From the NCBI GenBank assembly GCA_046757645.1, contig JBHHYS010000055.1, forward strand, positions 1-14,965: DNA of 14,965 bases. Reading direction: 5' to 3'. A program made the translations under genes and the position numbers. Each line of letters starts with the position of its first letter. Within the stretch, counting starts at the first letter, position 1. The notes beneath the pieces are model-generated. The model did not search any database. It was not told where the DNA came from and worked only from the letters and a program-made list of their open reading frames with translations. The stretch comes from JBHHYS01 sp046757645 (GTDB lineage: Bacteria; Acidobacteriota; Terriglobia; Acidiferrales; 2-02-FULL-67-57). Below are positions 6,598 through 13,537 of this stretch, piece by piece.

Positions 6598-9471
6598 ATG
6601 ACCCAGCACGACATCCCCAAAGCCTACGAGCCCGGCGCGATTGAGCCGCGCTGGGCGCAGCTCTGGGTGGAGGAAAAGCTCTTCACCCCGGAGGTGGCGG
6701 AGGCCCTTCGACCCCGAAGCTTCGGGGCTCAGGGTACCGCTCGGGCCACTCGCGGTACCTTCTCGCTCGCCATCCCCCCGCCCAACGTCACCGGCTCGCT
6801 CCACATGGGCCATATGCTGGAGCAGACCCAGATTGACATCCTGATGCGCTGGCGGCGGATGCAGGGCCACCGGGTGCTATGGCTGCCGGGCACCGACCAC
6901 GCCGGCATCGCCACCCAGGTCATCGTGGAGCGGCAGCTCGCCGAGCAAGGTCTGACCCGCCAGCAGCTCGGCCGGGAGGAGTTCGAGCGCTGCGTCTGGG
7001 CCTGGAAGGAAGCGAGCGGCGACACCATCAAGAAACAGATGATTCGCCTGGGGACCTCCTGCGACTGGACGCGCGAGCGCTTCACCCTCGAGCCGGCGCT
7101 CTATCGGGCTGTGCTGGAAGCCTTCCTCCGCCTCTACCGCGAAGGCCTCATCTACCGGGGGCGCTATATGGTCAACTGGTGCCCCCGCTGCTTGACCGCG
7201 CTGAGCGACCTGGAGGTGGCTCACGACGAGCGCGACGCCCAGCTCTACTACATTCGGTACCTGGTACTCGGTACCGACTACCACGTCGTCGTCGCCACCA
7301 CCCGCCCGGAAACCATGCTGGGGGACACCGGCGTCGCCGTCCACCCGGAGGACGGCCGCTACCGGCACCTCATCGGCCGCAAAGCCTTGCTGCCCCTGAT
7401 GAACCGGGAGATTCCCATCATCGCCGATGACTACGTGGACCCGGGGTTCGGCACTGGCATCGTCAAGATCACCCCCGCGCACGACCCCAACGACTTCGAA
7501 GTCGGCCGCCGCCACGGCCTGGCGGAGGTCGAGGTCCTGGACGATGCCGCCCGCATGAACCAAAACGCCGGCCCCTATCAGGGGCTCGAGCGCCATCAAG
7601 CCCGCAAGCGCATCCTCGCCGACCTGAAACCGCCGGGGCTGCTCGAAAAGGTCGAACCCTACCGCCACGCCGTGGGTCTCTGCCAGCGCTGCAAGACCCC
7701 GGTGGAGCCGCGCATCTCCCTGCAGTGGTTCTGCCGGATGAAGCCGCTGGCGGAGCCCGCCATCGAAGCGGTGCGCCACGGCTGGATCCGCATCATCCCG
7801 GAAAACTGGACCAAGGTCTATCTCGACTGGATGGAGCGCATCCACGATTGGTGCCTCTCCCGGCAGCTGTGGTGGGGGCACCGCATCCCCATCTGGCATT
7901 GCCACCACTGCCGCGCCATGACCCCGGCGCGCAACTCTCGCATCAAAGTCGTCAACGCCCGGCCGCAGCCCGCCAGCCCCCCCGCCGAGTGCCACCACTG
8001 CGGCCGCCGGGAACTCACCCAGGACCCCGACGTGCTCGACACCTGGTTCAGCTCCGCCCTGTGGCCCTTCTCCACCCTGGGCTGGCCGGATGACACCCCC
8101 GACCTCAAGACCTTCTACCCCACCAGCTTGATGATCAACGGCTACGACATTCTTTTCTTTTGGGACGCCCGAATGATTATGACCGGGCTGCACTTTGTCC
8201 CCCGGCCCACGCCCGCCGAGCGCGTCCCCTTCCGCACCCTCTACATCCATGCCCTGGTGCGCGACGCCGAGCGCCAGAAGATGTCCAAGACCCGCGGCAA
8301 CGTTCTCGACCCCCTCCAGGTCACGGAGCGCTACGGCACCGACGCCACCCGCTTCACCCTGGCGATTATGGCCGCGCCCGGCACCGACATCGCTCTCAGC
8401 GAAGACCGCCTGCGCAGCTACCGCGCCTTCGCCAACAAAATCTGGAATGCCGCCCGCTTTATCTCCCTCAACCGGCAGCGCGCCGAGCAGCACGGGGTGC
8501 TTCCCCCCGACTTCGCCGCCCGCTTGCTGCGCCTGGGCGTGCCCGAGCAGCGCCTGCTGAAGTTTCGGGACGACTCCCCACCCGCCTGGGTGGACGTCTG
8601 GGTCGCCTCCCGCCTGCATCGGCTCAGCGGCGGCCTGCAGCAGGCGCTGGAAGAGTTCCGCTTCCACGAGGCGGCGCACGACCTCTACCATTTCTTCTGG
8701 CACGAGTTCTGCGACTGGTACTTGGAGTGGGTCAAACCCGTAATCACCGCTTCCGGCGAGGCCCCAGCCCCCGACCGCCAGCGAACGGCCTGGAAGTATT
8801 TGCTCACCCACTTCGAATGGGCCCTGCGCCTGCTCCATCCTTTCATGCCCTTCATCACCGAAGAGCTGTGGCGCACCACCTTCGACTCGGAACACTCTCT
8901 GGCCTTGCAGCCCTACCCCGAAGGCGACCCACGCCGGTTCGATGACAAAACCGAGCAGGAGATGGCGGTCGTCCAGGAAGCCATCGTGGCCCTGCGCAAC
9001 CTGCGCGCTGAGATGAAAATTGATGCCCGGCGCCGGGTGCCCGGTGAGTTGGCGGCCACCGAGGCCCGTGTCCGCGAGCTCTTCGCCGCCCACCGCGACC
9101 CCGTCCTTCGCCTGGCCAACCTCTCTCAGCTTACCCTCGGCTCAACCCCCTTGGCGGCCGCGGGCGGCGCCCTGCGTCACGCGGCCTGCTTCGATGCGCG
9201 CATCGTGCTTAGCGGAGCCGACCTCCCCTCAGAGGTCGCGCGGCTGACCAAGGAAAAGCGCAGGCTGGAAAAGGAGCTGCAAAGCATGCGCGCCCGCCTG
9301 GCTGACCAGCAATTCCGGCAAAAGGCCCCCCCGGGCGTTGTGCGGGGACTCGAGCAGCGCCAGGCGGAGTACAATATCCAGTACGAGAAGGTTACCAGAC
9401 TCCTGAGCGCGCTGGAAAATCGCCTCGACTCGCCTGCCGGACGGGCAGGCTCCGGCCGCCCGCCCGCCTGA
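6598..9471 (+). CDS. valS: Valyl-tRNA synthetase
   Basis: Cytoplasmic class I synthetase charging tRNA-Val, 957 aa from the ATG at 6598. The start gives the usual opening (KAYEPGAIEPRWAQLW). The HIGH motif is HMGH at 69-72 after PPPNVTGS; the KMSKS motif is KMSKT at 561-565, a conservative variant. The CP1 editing domain is present (TTRPETMLGDTG and ITPAHDPNDFEVG). Paired CxxC motifs (CQRC, CHHC, CHHCG) suggest zinc ribbons. The anticodon-binding region (HEFCDWYLEWVKPV) and the C-terminal coiled coil (from about 880) that contacts tRNA are intact. Two oddities are palindromic insertions: about 15 residues before the HIGH motif (residues 38-53), and a short one adding a Gly/Pro/Arg-rich tail at the very end. 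nadC starts 40 nt downstream, so the two may be co-transcribed. Confidence 0.97.
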   Translation: MTQHDIPKAYEPGAIEPRWAQLWVEEKLFTPEVAEALRPRSFGAQGTARATRGTFSLAIPPPNVTGSLHMGHMLEQTQIDILMRWRRMQGHRVLWLPGTDHAGIATQVIVERQLAEQGLTRQQLGREEFERCVWAWKEASGDTIKKQMIRLGTSCDWTRERFTLEPALYRAVLEAFLRLYREGLIYRGRYMVNWCPRCLTALSDLEVAHDERDAQLYYIRYLVLGTDYHVVVATTRPETMLGDTGVAVHPEDGRYRHLIGRKALLPLMNREIPIIADDYVDPGFGTGIVKITPAHDPNDFEVGRRHGLAEVEVLDDAARMNQNAGPYQGLERHQARKRILADLKPPGLLEKVEPYRHAVGLCQRCKTPVEPRISLQWFCRMKPLAEPAIEAVRHGWIRIIPENWTKVYLDWMERIHDWCLSRQLWWGHRIPIWHCHHCRAMTPARNSRIKVVNARPQPASPPAECHHCGRRELTQDPDVLDTWFSSALWPFSTLGWPDDTPDLKTFYPTSLMINGYDILFFWDARMIMTGLHFVPRPTPAERVPFRTLYIHALVRDAERQKMSKTRGNVLDPLQVTERYGTDATRFTLAIMAAPGTDIALSEDRLRSYRAFANKIWNAARFISLNRQRAEQHGVLPPDFAARLLRLGVPEQRLLKFRDDSPPAWVDVWVASRLHRLSGGLQQALEEFRFHEAAHDLYHFFWHEFCDWYLEWVKPVITASGEAPAPDRQRTAWKYLLTHFEWALRLLHPFMPFITEELWRTTFDSEHSLALQPYPEGDPRRFDDKTEQEMAVVQEAIVALRNLRAEMKIDARRRVPGELAATEARVRELFAAHRDPVLRLANLSQLTLGSTPLAAAGGALRHAACFDARIVLSGADLPSEVARLTKEKRRLEKELQSMRARLADQQFRQKAPPGVVRGLEQRQAEYNIQYEKVTRLLSALENRLDSPAGRAGSGRPPA
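6704..6759 (+). repeat. Palindromic element inserted in frame in valS
   Basis: The segment opens with CCCTTCGACC, holds a perfect 16-bp palindrome CCCCGAAGCTTCGGGG (6712-6727) and closes with CTCAGGG. It is followed by a second inverted repeat, GGTACCGC (6733-6740) and GCGGTACC (6752-6759). It encodes residues about 36-54, where E. coli ValS has a stretch some 15 residues shorter between its Phe-x-Pro and the PPPNVTG motif. The CCCTTCGAC/CTCAGG ends recur at 11797-11814. Confidence 0.75.
9432..9450 (+). repeat. Short palindrome at the 3' end of valS
   Basis: GCCTGCC (9432-9438) pairs with GGCAGGC (9444-9450) around a 5-nt loop. It lies inside the last 15 codons of valS and encodes part of a Pro/Gly/Arg tail beyond the coiled coil, so it probably extended the C terminus when it arrived. 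A related palindrome (CCTGCCG/CGGCAGG) is at 14404-14422. Confidence 0.6.
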
Positions 9472-9511
9472 GGAGTTTGCCGGCCGCGGAGAGAACCGAC
9501 CAGGCACCCCG

Positions 9512-10471
9512 ATGAGCACGCTGCCTGAGAAACCCGCCCGTGTCCCCCTGGCCGAGAGTATTGACTGGCGCTCGAAGGAAATCACTGAACTCCTCGAGCG
9601 GGCCCTCGCCGAAGACCTCGGCGCGGGCCTGCCCGCCAAAGCGTCAGCGAAGGCGGGCGACCTGACCACCGCCGCCGTCCTCCCCAAACCCATCACCGGT
9701 CTGGGCCGCATCCGCGCTAACCAGGTGGTAGTGGTGGCCGGCCTGCCTTTGGTCGAGCGCCTCTTCGAATTGTTCGACCCTAAAATCGACTTCCGTCCCC
9801 GGGTCGAGGAAGGGACGGAGGTCAACCGGGGGCTGCTGGCCGAAGTGCGCGGCGATGCCCGGGCGCTGCTCCGCGGCGAGCGCACGGCGCTGAACTTCCT
9901 CGGGCGGTTGAGCGGCATCGCCACCTTCACCCGGCGTTTTGTGACCCGCCTGCAAGGCACCCAAGCGAGACTCCGCGACACCCGCAAGACCACCCCGGGA
10001 CTCCGCCAGCTGGAGCGCTACGCGGTGCGCGTGGGCGGCGGCACCAACCACCGCTTCGGGCTCTACGACGCCGTGCTCATCAAAGAAAACCACGCCCAGC
10101 TGGTCGGTGGGGTCGGCGAAGCCGTGCGCCGCGTCCGCCAGAAATACGGTCGGGGGCAGCTCATCCAAGCGGAAGTGCGCGACGAAACCGAACTGCGGGA
10201 GGCACTGGACGCCGGCGCCGACGGCCTGCTGCTCGACAATATGTCCATCGAGCAGGTGCGGCGCGCCGTGCACGCCGTCCGGGGCCGCGCCCTTCAGGGC
10301 GAGCCTTCCGGGCAAGCCTGGCTGGAAGCCTCCGGCGGCATTAACCTGGAGACCGTGCGCGCTTACGCCGAGTGTGGCGTGGATTACATTTCCGTCGGCG
10401 CCCTCACCCACTCGGCGCCCGCGGCCGATATCAGCTTCGACCTCGTACCCGTTGGGCCATTGGGAGCCTAA
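9512..10471 (+). CDS. nadC: Nicotinate-nucleotide pyrophosphorylase (carboxylating), quinolinate phosphoribosyltransferase
   Basis: Converts quinolinate and PRPP to nicotinate mononucleotide, CO2 and PPi in de novo NAD synthesis; cytoplasmic. The 319-aa product carries the family signatures in order: EDLG, DLTT (50-53), GERTALNFLGRLSGIAT, DTRKTTPGLR (156-165), GGGTNHRFGLYD (175-186) with LIKENH (189-194), then a barrel end with EASGGIN and DYISVGALTHS. The length exceeds the usual 275-290 aa, partly from a 10-residue insertion (LPAKASAKAG, residues 40-49) between EDLGAG and DLTT, and partly from an N-terminal extension. The ATG at 9512 has only a weak ribosome site. It follows valS by 40 nt; nadA and nadB are not in the window. 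Identity is secure. Confidence 0.96.
   Translation: MSTLPEKPARVPLAESIDWRSKEITELLERALAEDLGAGLPAKASAKAGDLTTAAVLPKPITGLGRIRANQVVVVAGLPLVERLFELFDPKIDFRPRVEEGTEVNRGLLAEVRGDARALLRGERTALNFLGRLSGIATFTRRFVTRLQGTQARLRDTRKTTPGLRQLERYAVRVGGGTNHRFGLYDAVLIKENHAQLVGGVGEAVRRVRQKYGRGQLIQAEVRDETELREALDAGADGLLLDNMSIEQVRRAVHAVRGRALQGEPSGQAWLEASGGINLETVRAYAECGVDYISVGALTHSAPAADISFDLVPVGPLGA
9629..9658 (+). repeat. 30-nt palindromic insertion in frame in nadC
   Basis: GCCCGCC (9631-9637) and GGCGGGC (9652-9658) form an inverted repeat around a 14-nt loop. The block is exactly ten codons and sits between the conserved EDLG.G and DLTT motifs, which are normally adjacent. Removing it restores the standard spacing without frame change. 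Confidence 0.8.
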
Positions 10472-10498
10472 AAGGATTCGGATGAATCTGTCCACGCT

Positions 10499-10595
10499 GT
10501 CATTCTGAGGAGTCCCGACAGAGTCGGGGTGGCGAAGAATCCGCTTATTCGCTAATCGGCTGAACAAGCAGATCCTTCGCTGCGCTCAGGATCAC
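10499..10595. repeat. 97-nt imperfect inverted-repeat element between nadC and birA
   Basis: The outer arms GTCATTCTGAG (10499-10509) and CTCAGGATCAC (10585-10595) are complementary with two mismatches. The inner arms GCGAAGAATCCGCT and AGCAGATCCTTCGC also pair with two mismatches. A small perfect hairpin CCCGAC/GTCGGG (10514-10528) is nested in the left arm. Read on the minus strand it would encode DPERSEGS, a peptide I recall from spurious ORFs over dispersed repeats in many genomes. It fills most of the 162-nt gap and is probably a REP- or MITE-like element. I see no gene there. Confidence 0.75.
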
Positions 10596-10633
10596 AAGCG
10601 CATTTCGACTTTTGGGTTTCGCTTATCGTCGCC

Positions 10634-11641
10634 ATGCCCAAGCGCACGCCGCACCCCGAATCCACCGACCGGCGCATCGACCGGCTGCTGGGACTGCTCA
10701 CCGAGCACCCCATGGTGGTGTTGAGCGGCGCCAAGATTGCCCGGCAGATCGGGGTCAGCCGCTCCGCCGTCTGGCATTGGGTCGAGCGCCTGCGCGCCCT
10801 GGGGGTCAAAATCAAAGGCCACCCCAAGAGCGGCTACCGACTGGAGAAAGTTCCCGACATCCTGGTGCCGCAGCTCTTGCAGCGGCGCTTGCGCACCCCC
10901 GGGCTCGGCCGTCGTATCCATCACTTTTTCAAAATCGACTCCACCAACAGCGTCGCCCTCGCCCTGGCCGCTGCCGGCGAGCCCCACGGCACCCTGGTGC
11001 TGGCCGAGGAGCAAACCGCCGGGCGCGGGCGCCTGGGCCGGGCCTGGCATTCGGAAAAGACCAGTGGCATCTACCTCTCCGTCATCCTCCGGCCGCAACT
11101 GGCGCCGCAGCAAGCGCCGCTGCTGACCTTGCTCGCTGGTCTGGCGGCGCACGACGCTGTGGTCGAGGTCACCGGGCTCGCGGTTGAGCTGCGCTGGCCC
11201 AATGATTTGCTGGTGGGCGGGAAAAAATTTTGCGGCATCCTCACCGAGATGCACGCCGAAGCCGACCGCATCCATCACCTGGTGGTGGGCATCGGGGTGA
11301 ACGTCAACCACGCCCGCCTCCCCCGGGAGCTGGAGGGGGTTGCCACGTCCCTGCGCCTGGCCGGGGGACGGGCTTACTCGCGCCTGGAAATCCTGGTGCG
11401 CTTGCTCGCCGCGCTCGACCCCTACTACAATCGCCTGGTAGCCGACGGCGCCGCGCCCATCGTCGCCCGCTTCACGGAGGTTTCTAGCTACGCCCGGGGC
11501 AAGCGCGTGCAGGTCCGAACCCCGCGAGAGGAGTTCACCGGGGTCACCGCCGGAGTGGACCCCACCGGCTCGTTGCTTGTCCGCCGCGACCCCGACGGCG
11601 AGACCGTGCCGGTGCTCGCCGGTGACGTTACCGAGGTCTAG
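10634..11641 (+). CDS. birA: Bifunctional biotin-[acetyl-CoA carboxylase] ligase and biotin operon repressor
   Basis: Activates biotin with ATP and attaches it to the biotin carboxyl carrier protein; the N-terminal helix-turn-helix suggests it also represses biotin genes. The product is 335 aa. The winged helix spans residues about 12-72 (SGAKIARQIGVSRSAVWHWV). The catalytic domain has STN at 103-105, the biotin/ATP loop GRGRLGRAW at 130-138, RWPNDLL at 187-193 with the following lysines, and GIGVNVN. The C-terminal SH3-like domain is present (from about 285, GKRVQV...GSLLVRR). The ATG at 10634 lacks a clear Shine-Dalgarno site. It is separated from nadC by a repeat element and from coaX by 218 nt of repeat-like sequence; birA next to coaX is a common arrangement. 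No biotin operator was recognised in the window. Confidence 0.95.
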   Translation: MPKRTPHPESTDRRIDRLLGLLTEHPMVVLSGAKIARQIGVSRSAVWHWVERLRALGVKIKGHPKSGYRLEKVPDILVPQLLQRRLRTPGLGRRIHHFFKIDSTNSVALALAAAGEPHGTLVLAEEQTAGRGRLGRAWHSEKTSGIYLSVILRPQLAPQQAPLLTLLAGLAAHDAVVEVTGLAVELRWPNDLLVGGKKFCGILTEMHAEADRIHHLVVGIGVNVNHARLPRELEGVATSLRLAGGRAYSRLEILVRLLAALDPYYNRLVADGAAPIVARFTEVSSYARGKRVQVRTPREEFTGVTAGVDPTGSLLVRRDPDGETVPVLAGDVTEV

Positions 11642-11859
11642 CGGGTTGCGCTGGCTTTGAGGCGAGCAAGGCGGGTCAGTCCTTCGGGGCTGACAATCAG
11701 GCAGTGAGTTTGGTTGCGGCTTTAACGGCTGGGGCCTCAACGGCGGAAGGACACCGGCCACCGGGAGGGTTTACTCTTTGTCCCCCCAGGCAGGTGCCCT
11801 TCGACGACCTCAGGACAAGCCGGGGGGCTCGGCGCGTAAAATCGAAGGAGCGTTGAACC
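11642..11859. repeat. Repeat-rich spacer between birA and coaX
   Basis: No gene is seen in these 218 nt. A very stable hairpin lies at 11675-11694, with stem GTCAGTCC and GGGCTGAC (one G-U pair) and a TTCG tetraloop; it lacks a following T-run, so it is not a classical terminator. At 11797-11814 a CCCTTCGAC...CTCAGG element resembles the one in valS; it is enclosed by TTGTCC and GGACAA arms. The coaX ribosome site (AAGGAG) is at the end. Confidence 0.65.
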
Positions 11860-12687
11860 GTGCTCCTGGTCATTGACATTGGCAATACCAACACCGTGCT
11901 CGGCGTCTACGAAGCCGAGCGCCTGCGCGCCCACTGGCGCCTGGTGACCGCCCACCAGCAAACCGTGGACGAATACGGCATCCTGGCCCGCAACCTTCTG
12001 CAACTGGCCGGCATCGACGCCGGCAAAATTGACGGGGTCATCATCAGCTCGGTCGTGCCCCCGCTGGACCACACCCTGGCGGAAATGACCAAGCGCTATT
12101 TCGGGCTCGACCCGCTCTTCGTCGAGCCCGGCATCAAGACCGGCATCCGCATCCACTACGAGAATCCCCAGGAAGTGGGGGCGGACCGCATCGCCAACGC
12201 CGTAGCCGCCTTTGAAAAATACGGCGGGCCCGCCATCGTGGTGGACTTCGGCACCGCCCTCACCTTCGACGCCATCTCCGTCCAGGGCGACTACCTCGGC
12301 GGCATCATCGCCCCGGGCATCGGCATTGCCTCCGACGCTCTCTTCGCCCACGCCGCCCGCCTGCCCCGCGTCGCCCTCGCAGAACCGGAAAAGCTCATCG
12401 GCGCCACTACCGTGAGCTCCATCCAGTCCGGGCTCTACTACGGCTTCCTGGCCACCGTGGACGGGATTTTGGACCGGATGAAACGGGAGCTGGGCGCGAA
12501 GGCCCGCGTCATCGCCACCGGCGGCCAGGCGGCCTTGCTCGCCGGCGCCTCCCGCCACATCAACCAGGTGGACGACTTCCTCACCCTCGACGGCCTCCGC
12601 CTCCTCTATGAACGCAACCGCCCCGGCAAGCTCGCAGCCCCCGCCGCGGCGGCCAAGAAAAATCCCAAACGACGCCGGTCAAACTAG
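11860..12687 (+). CDS. coaX: Type III pantothenate kinase
   Basis: Phosphorylates pantothenate to 4'-phosphopantothenate, the first step of CoA synthesis; cytoplasmic, ASKHA fold. The 275-aa product starts at a GTG with AAGGAG nine nt upstream. Seen motifs are the phosphate-binding DIGNTNT (6-12), GADRIANAV (107-115) with the catalytic-type Asp109, and VDFGTALTFD (128-137), followed by GGIIAPG and, later, ATGGQA. It is slightly longer than the usual 250-260 aa because of an Ala- and Lys/Arg-rich tail (KKNPKRRRSN). The tail ends eight nt before the next gene. Type III enzymes need a monovalent cation and are insensitive to CoA feedback; that is family knowledge. Confidence 0.96.
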   Translation: MLLVIDIGNTNTVLGVYEAERLRAHWRLVTAHQQTVDEYGILARNLLQLAGIDAGKIDGVIISSVVPPLDHTLAEMTKRYFGLDPLFVEPGIKTGIRIHYENPQEVGADRIANAVAAFEKYGGPAIVVDFGTALTFDAISVQGDYLGGIIAPGIGIASDALFAHAARLPRVALAEPEKLIGATTVSSIQSGLYYGFLATVDGILDRMKRELGAKARVIATGGQAALLAGASRHINQVDDFLTLDGLRLLYERNRPGKLAAPAAAAKKNPKRRRSN

Positions 12688-12695
12688 AAGGAGCG

Positions 12696-13484
12696 ATGAA
12701 ACACGCCGTACTCATCACGTTAGGCTCGCTTTTGCTCTTGGGGATTCAGTCTCCCGAAAACCCGGAGACCGCCTTAGAACTATCTGCCGAAACCCAGCAA
12801 AAAGTCGAGGCCTATCTCACGGCTCTAGAAAATGTGCAGCACCCGGGAGGATTAGTGGCGTTATATACACACGCACGCGGCCTTAACACTATTACCGTCA
12901 TCGGCGAGGTAACGCAGCTCTTCTACAAGGATCGAAGGGCGTTTTCTCAACTCCAGTCTCGCTTGGAAGGTCTGCGGCTGGAAGGTGGAGGAGAAGTTAT
13001 CGAGGTTCGACCGGACCTAAGTTTTTTCTTTCGGCTCGCGGACAAATACGGGACAGAGGACGATCGAAAGTTTCTCACCCTTATGAGAGTCGTCTATCCT
13101 GAGAACTCCTATTGGAAGGTTTGGTTCCACCCGATGACAGATTATGCCGGATTACTCGATCTAACCGAAATTAATTCCTCCGGGGTGCTTGAGCAGCTCG
13201 TCACTTACCTAAAGACAGAGAAAGAATCTCCATACCGAAAATATGTTCAGGCAGAATTTGATGAACTGGTCGATTGGCTGGCGCATGAAACGAGGTTTGG
13301 CGACACCAGAGAAGTAGCACTGCGAGAATACGCCAAGATGGTGAAGGCCCTAAAAGGGAACCTGACGTATTACAGTAGGTCCGAAAGCCGTTACAGCGAA
13401 AGTTACTTTGACGTGAAACGGAAGTATGAAGCAATCCGAGTGGGGGATGAAAACTTAGTGTTCGAGTTTTCTGGTCCCTTCTGA
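12696..13484 (+). CDS. Exported protein of unknown function, 262 aa, low G+C
   Basis: I do not recognise this family. The ATG at 12696 follows GAAGGAG with an unusually short gap of 2 nt and lies eight nt after the coaX stop, so it is probably translated from the coaX transcript. The N terminus (MKHAVLITLGSLLLLGIQS) is a short signal peptide. The mature part is mostly charged helix with many aromatic residues (YRKYVQAEFDELVDWL, YYSRSESRYSESYF); no catalytic motif is evident. Its base composition, near 50% G+C with A/T-ending codons, contrasts sharply with coaX and the downstream gene, which suggests recent acquisition between two resident genes. A periplasmic location is inferred from the signal peptide. 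Confidence 0.75.
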   Translation: MKHAVLITLGSLLLLGIQSPENPETALELSAETQQKVEAYLTALENVQHPGGLVALYTHARGLNTITVIGEVTQLFYKDRRAFSQLQSRLEGLRLEGGGEVIEVRPDLSFFFRLADKYGTEDDRKFLTLMRVVYPENSYWKVWFHPMTDYAGLLDLTEINSSGVLEQLVTYLKTEKESPYRKYVQAEFDELVDWLAHETRFGDTREVALREYAKMVKALKGNLTYYSRSESRYSESYFDVKRKYEAIRVGDENLVFEFSGPF

Positions 13485-13507
13485 CCGCCTTCCATATCCT
13501 CCATCCT

Positions 13508-13522
13508 GCGGCCTTTGGCCGC
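13508..13522 (+). repeat. Small GC hairpin between the 262-aa and 271-aa genes
   Basis: GCGGCC (13508-13513) and GGCCGC (13517-13522) pair perfectly around a TTT loop, 24 nt after the preceding stop. No T-run follows, so termination is uncertain; it may be another short dispersed palindrome. The ribosome site GGGGAG of the next gene overlaps its end. Confidence 0.5.
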
Positions 13523-13537
13523 GGGGAGATCTACGGT

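Noticed and set aside
8278..8292. KMSKT instead of KMSKS in ValRS as a sign of inactivity
   Set aside because: Ser to Thr at this place is conservative and all other catalytic and editing motifs are intact.
6877..9093. Long open frame antisense to valS (738 codons), and similar long frames antisense to the receiver, nadC and birA genes
   Set aside because: They are mirror frames of GC-rich coding sequence, with no ribosome site and low-complexity composition, and they overlap securely identified genes.
10552..10827. Minus-strand small ORF containing DPERSEGS
   Set aside because: It is translation of the intergenic repeat plus the antisense of birA, not a gene.
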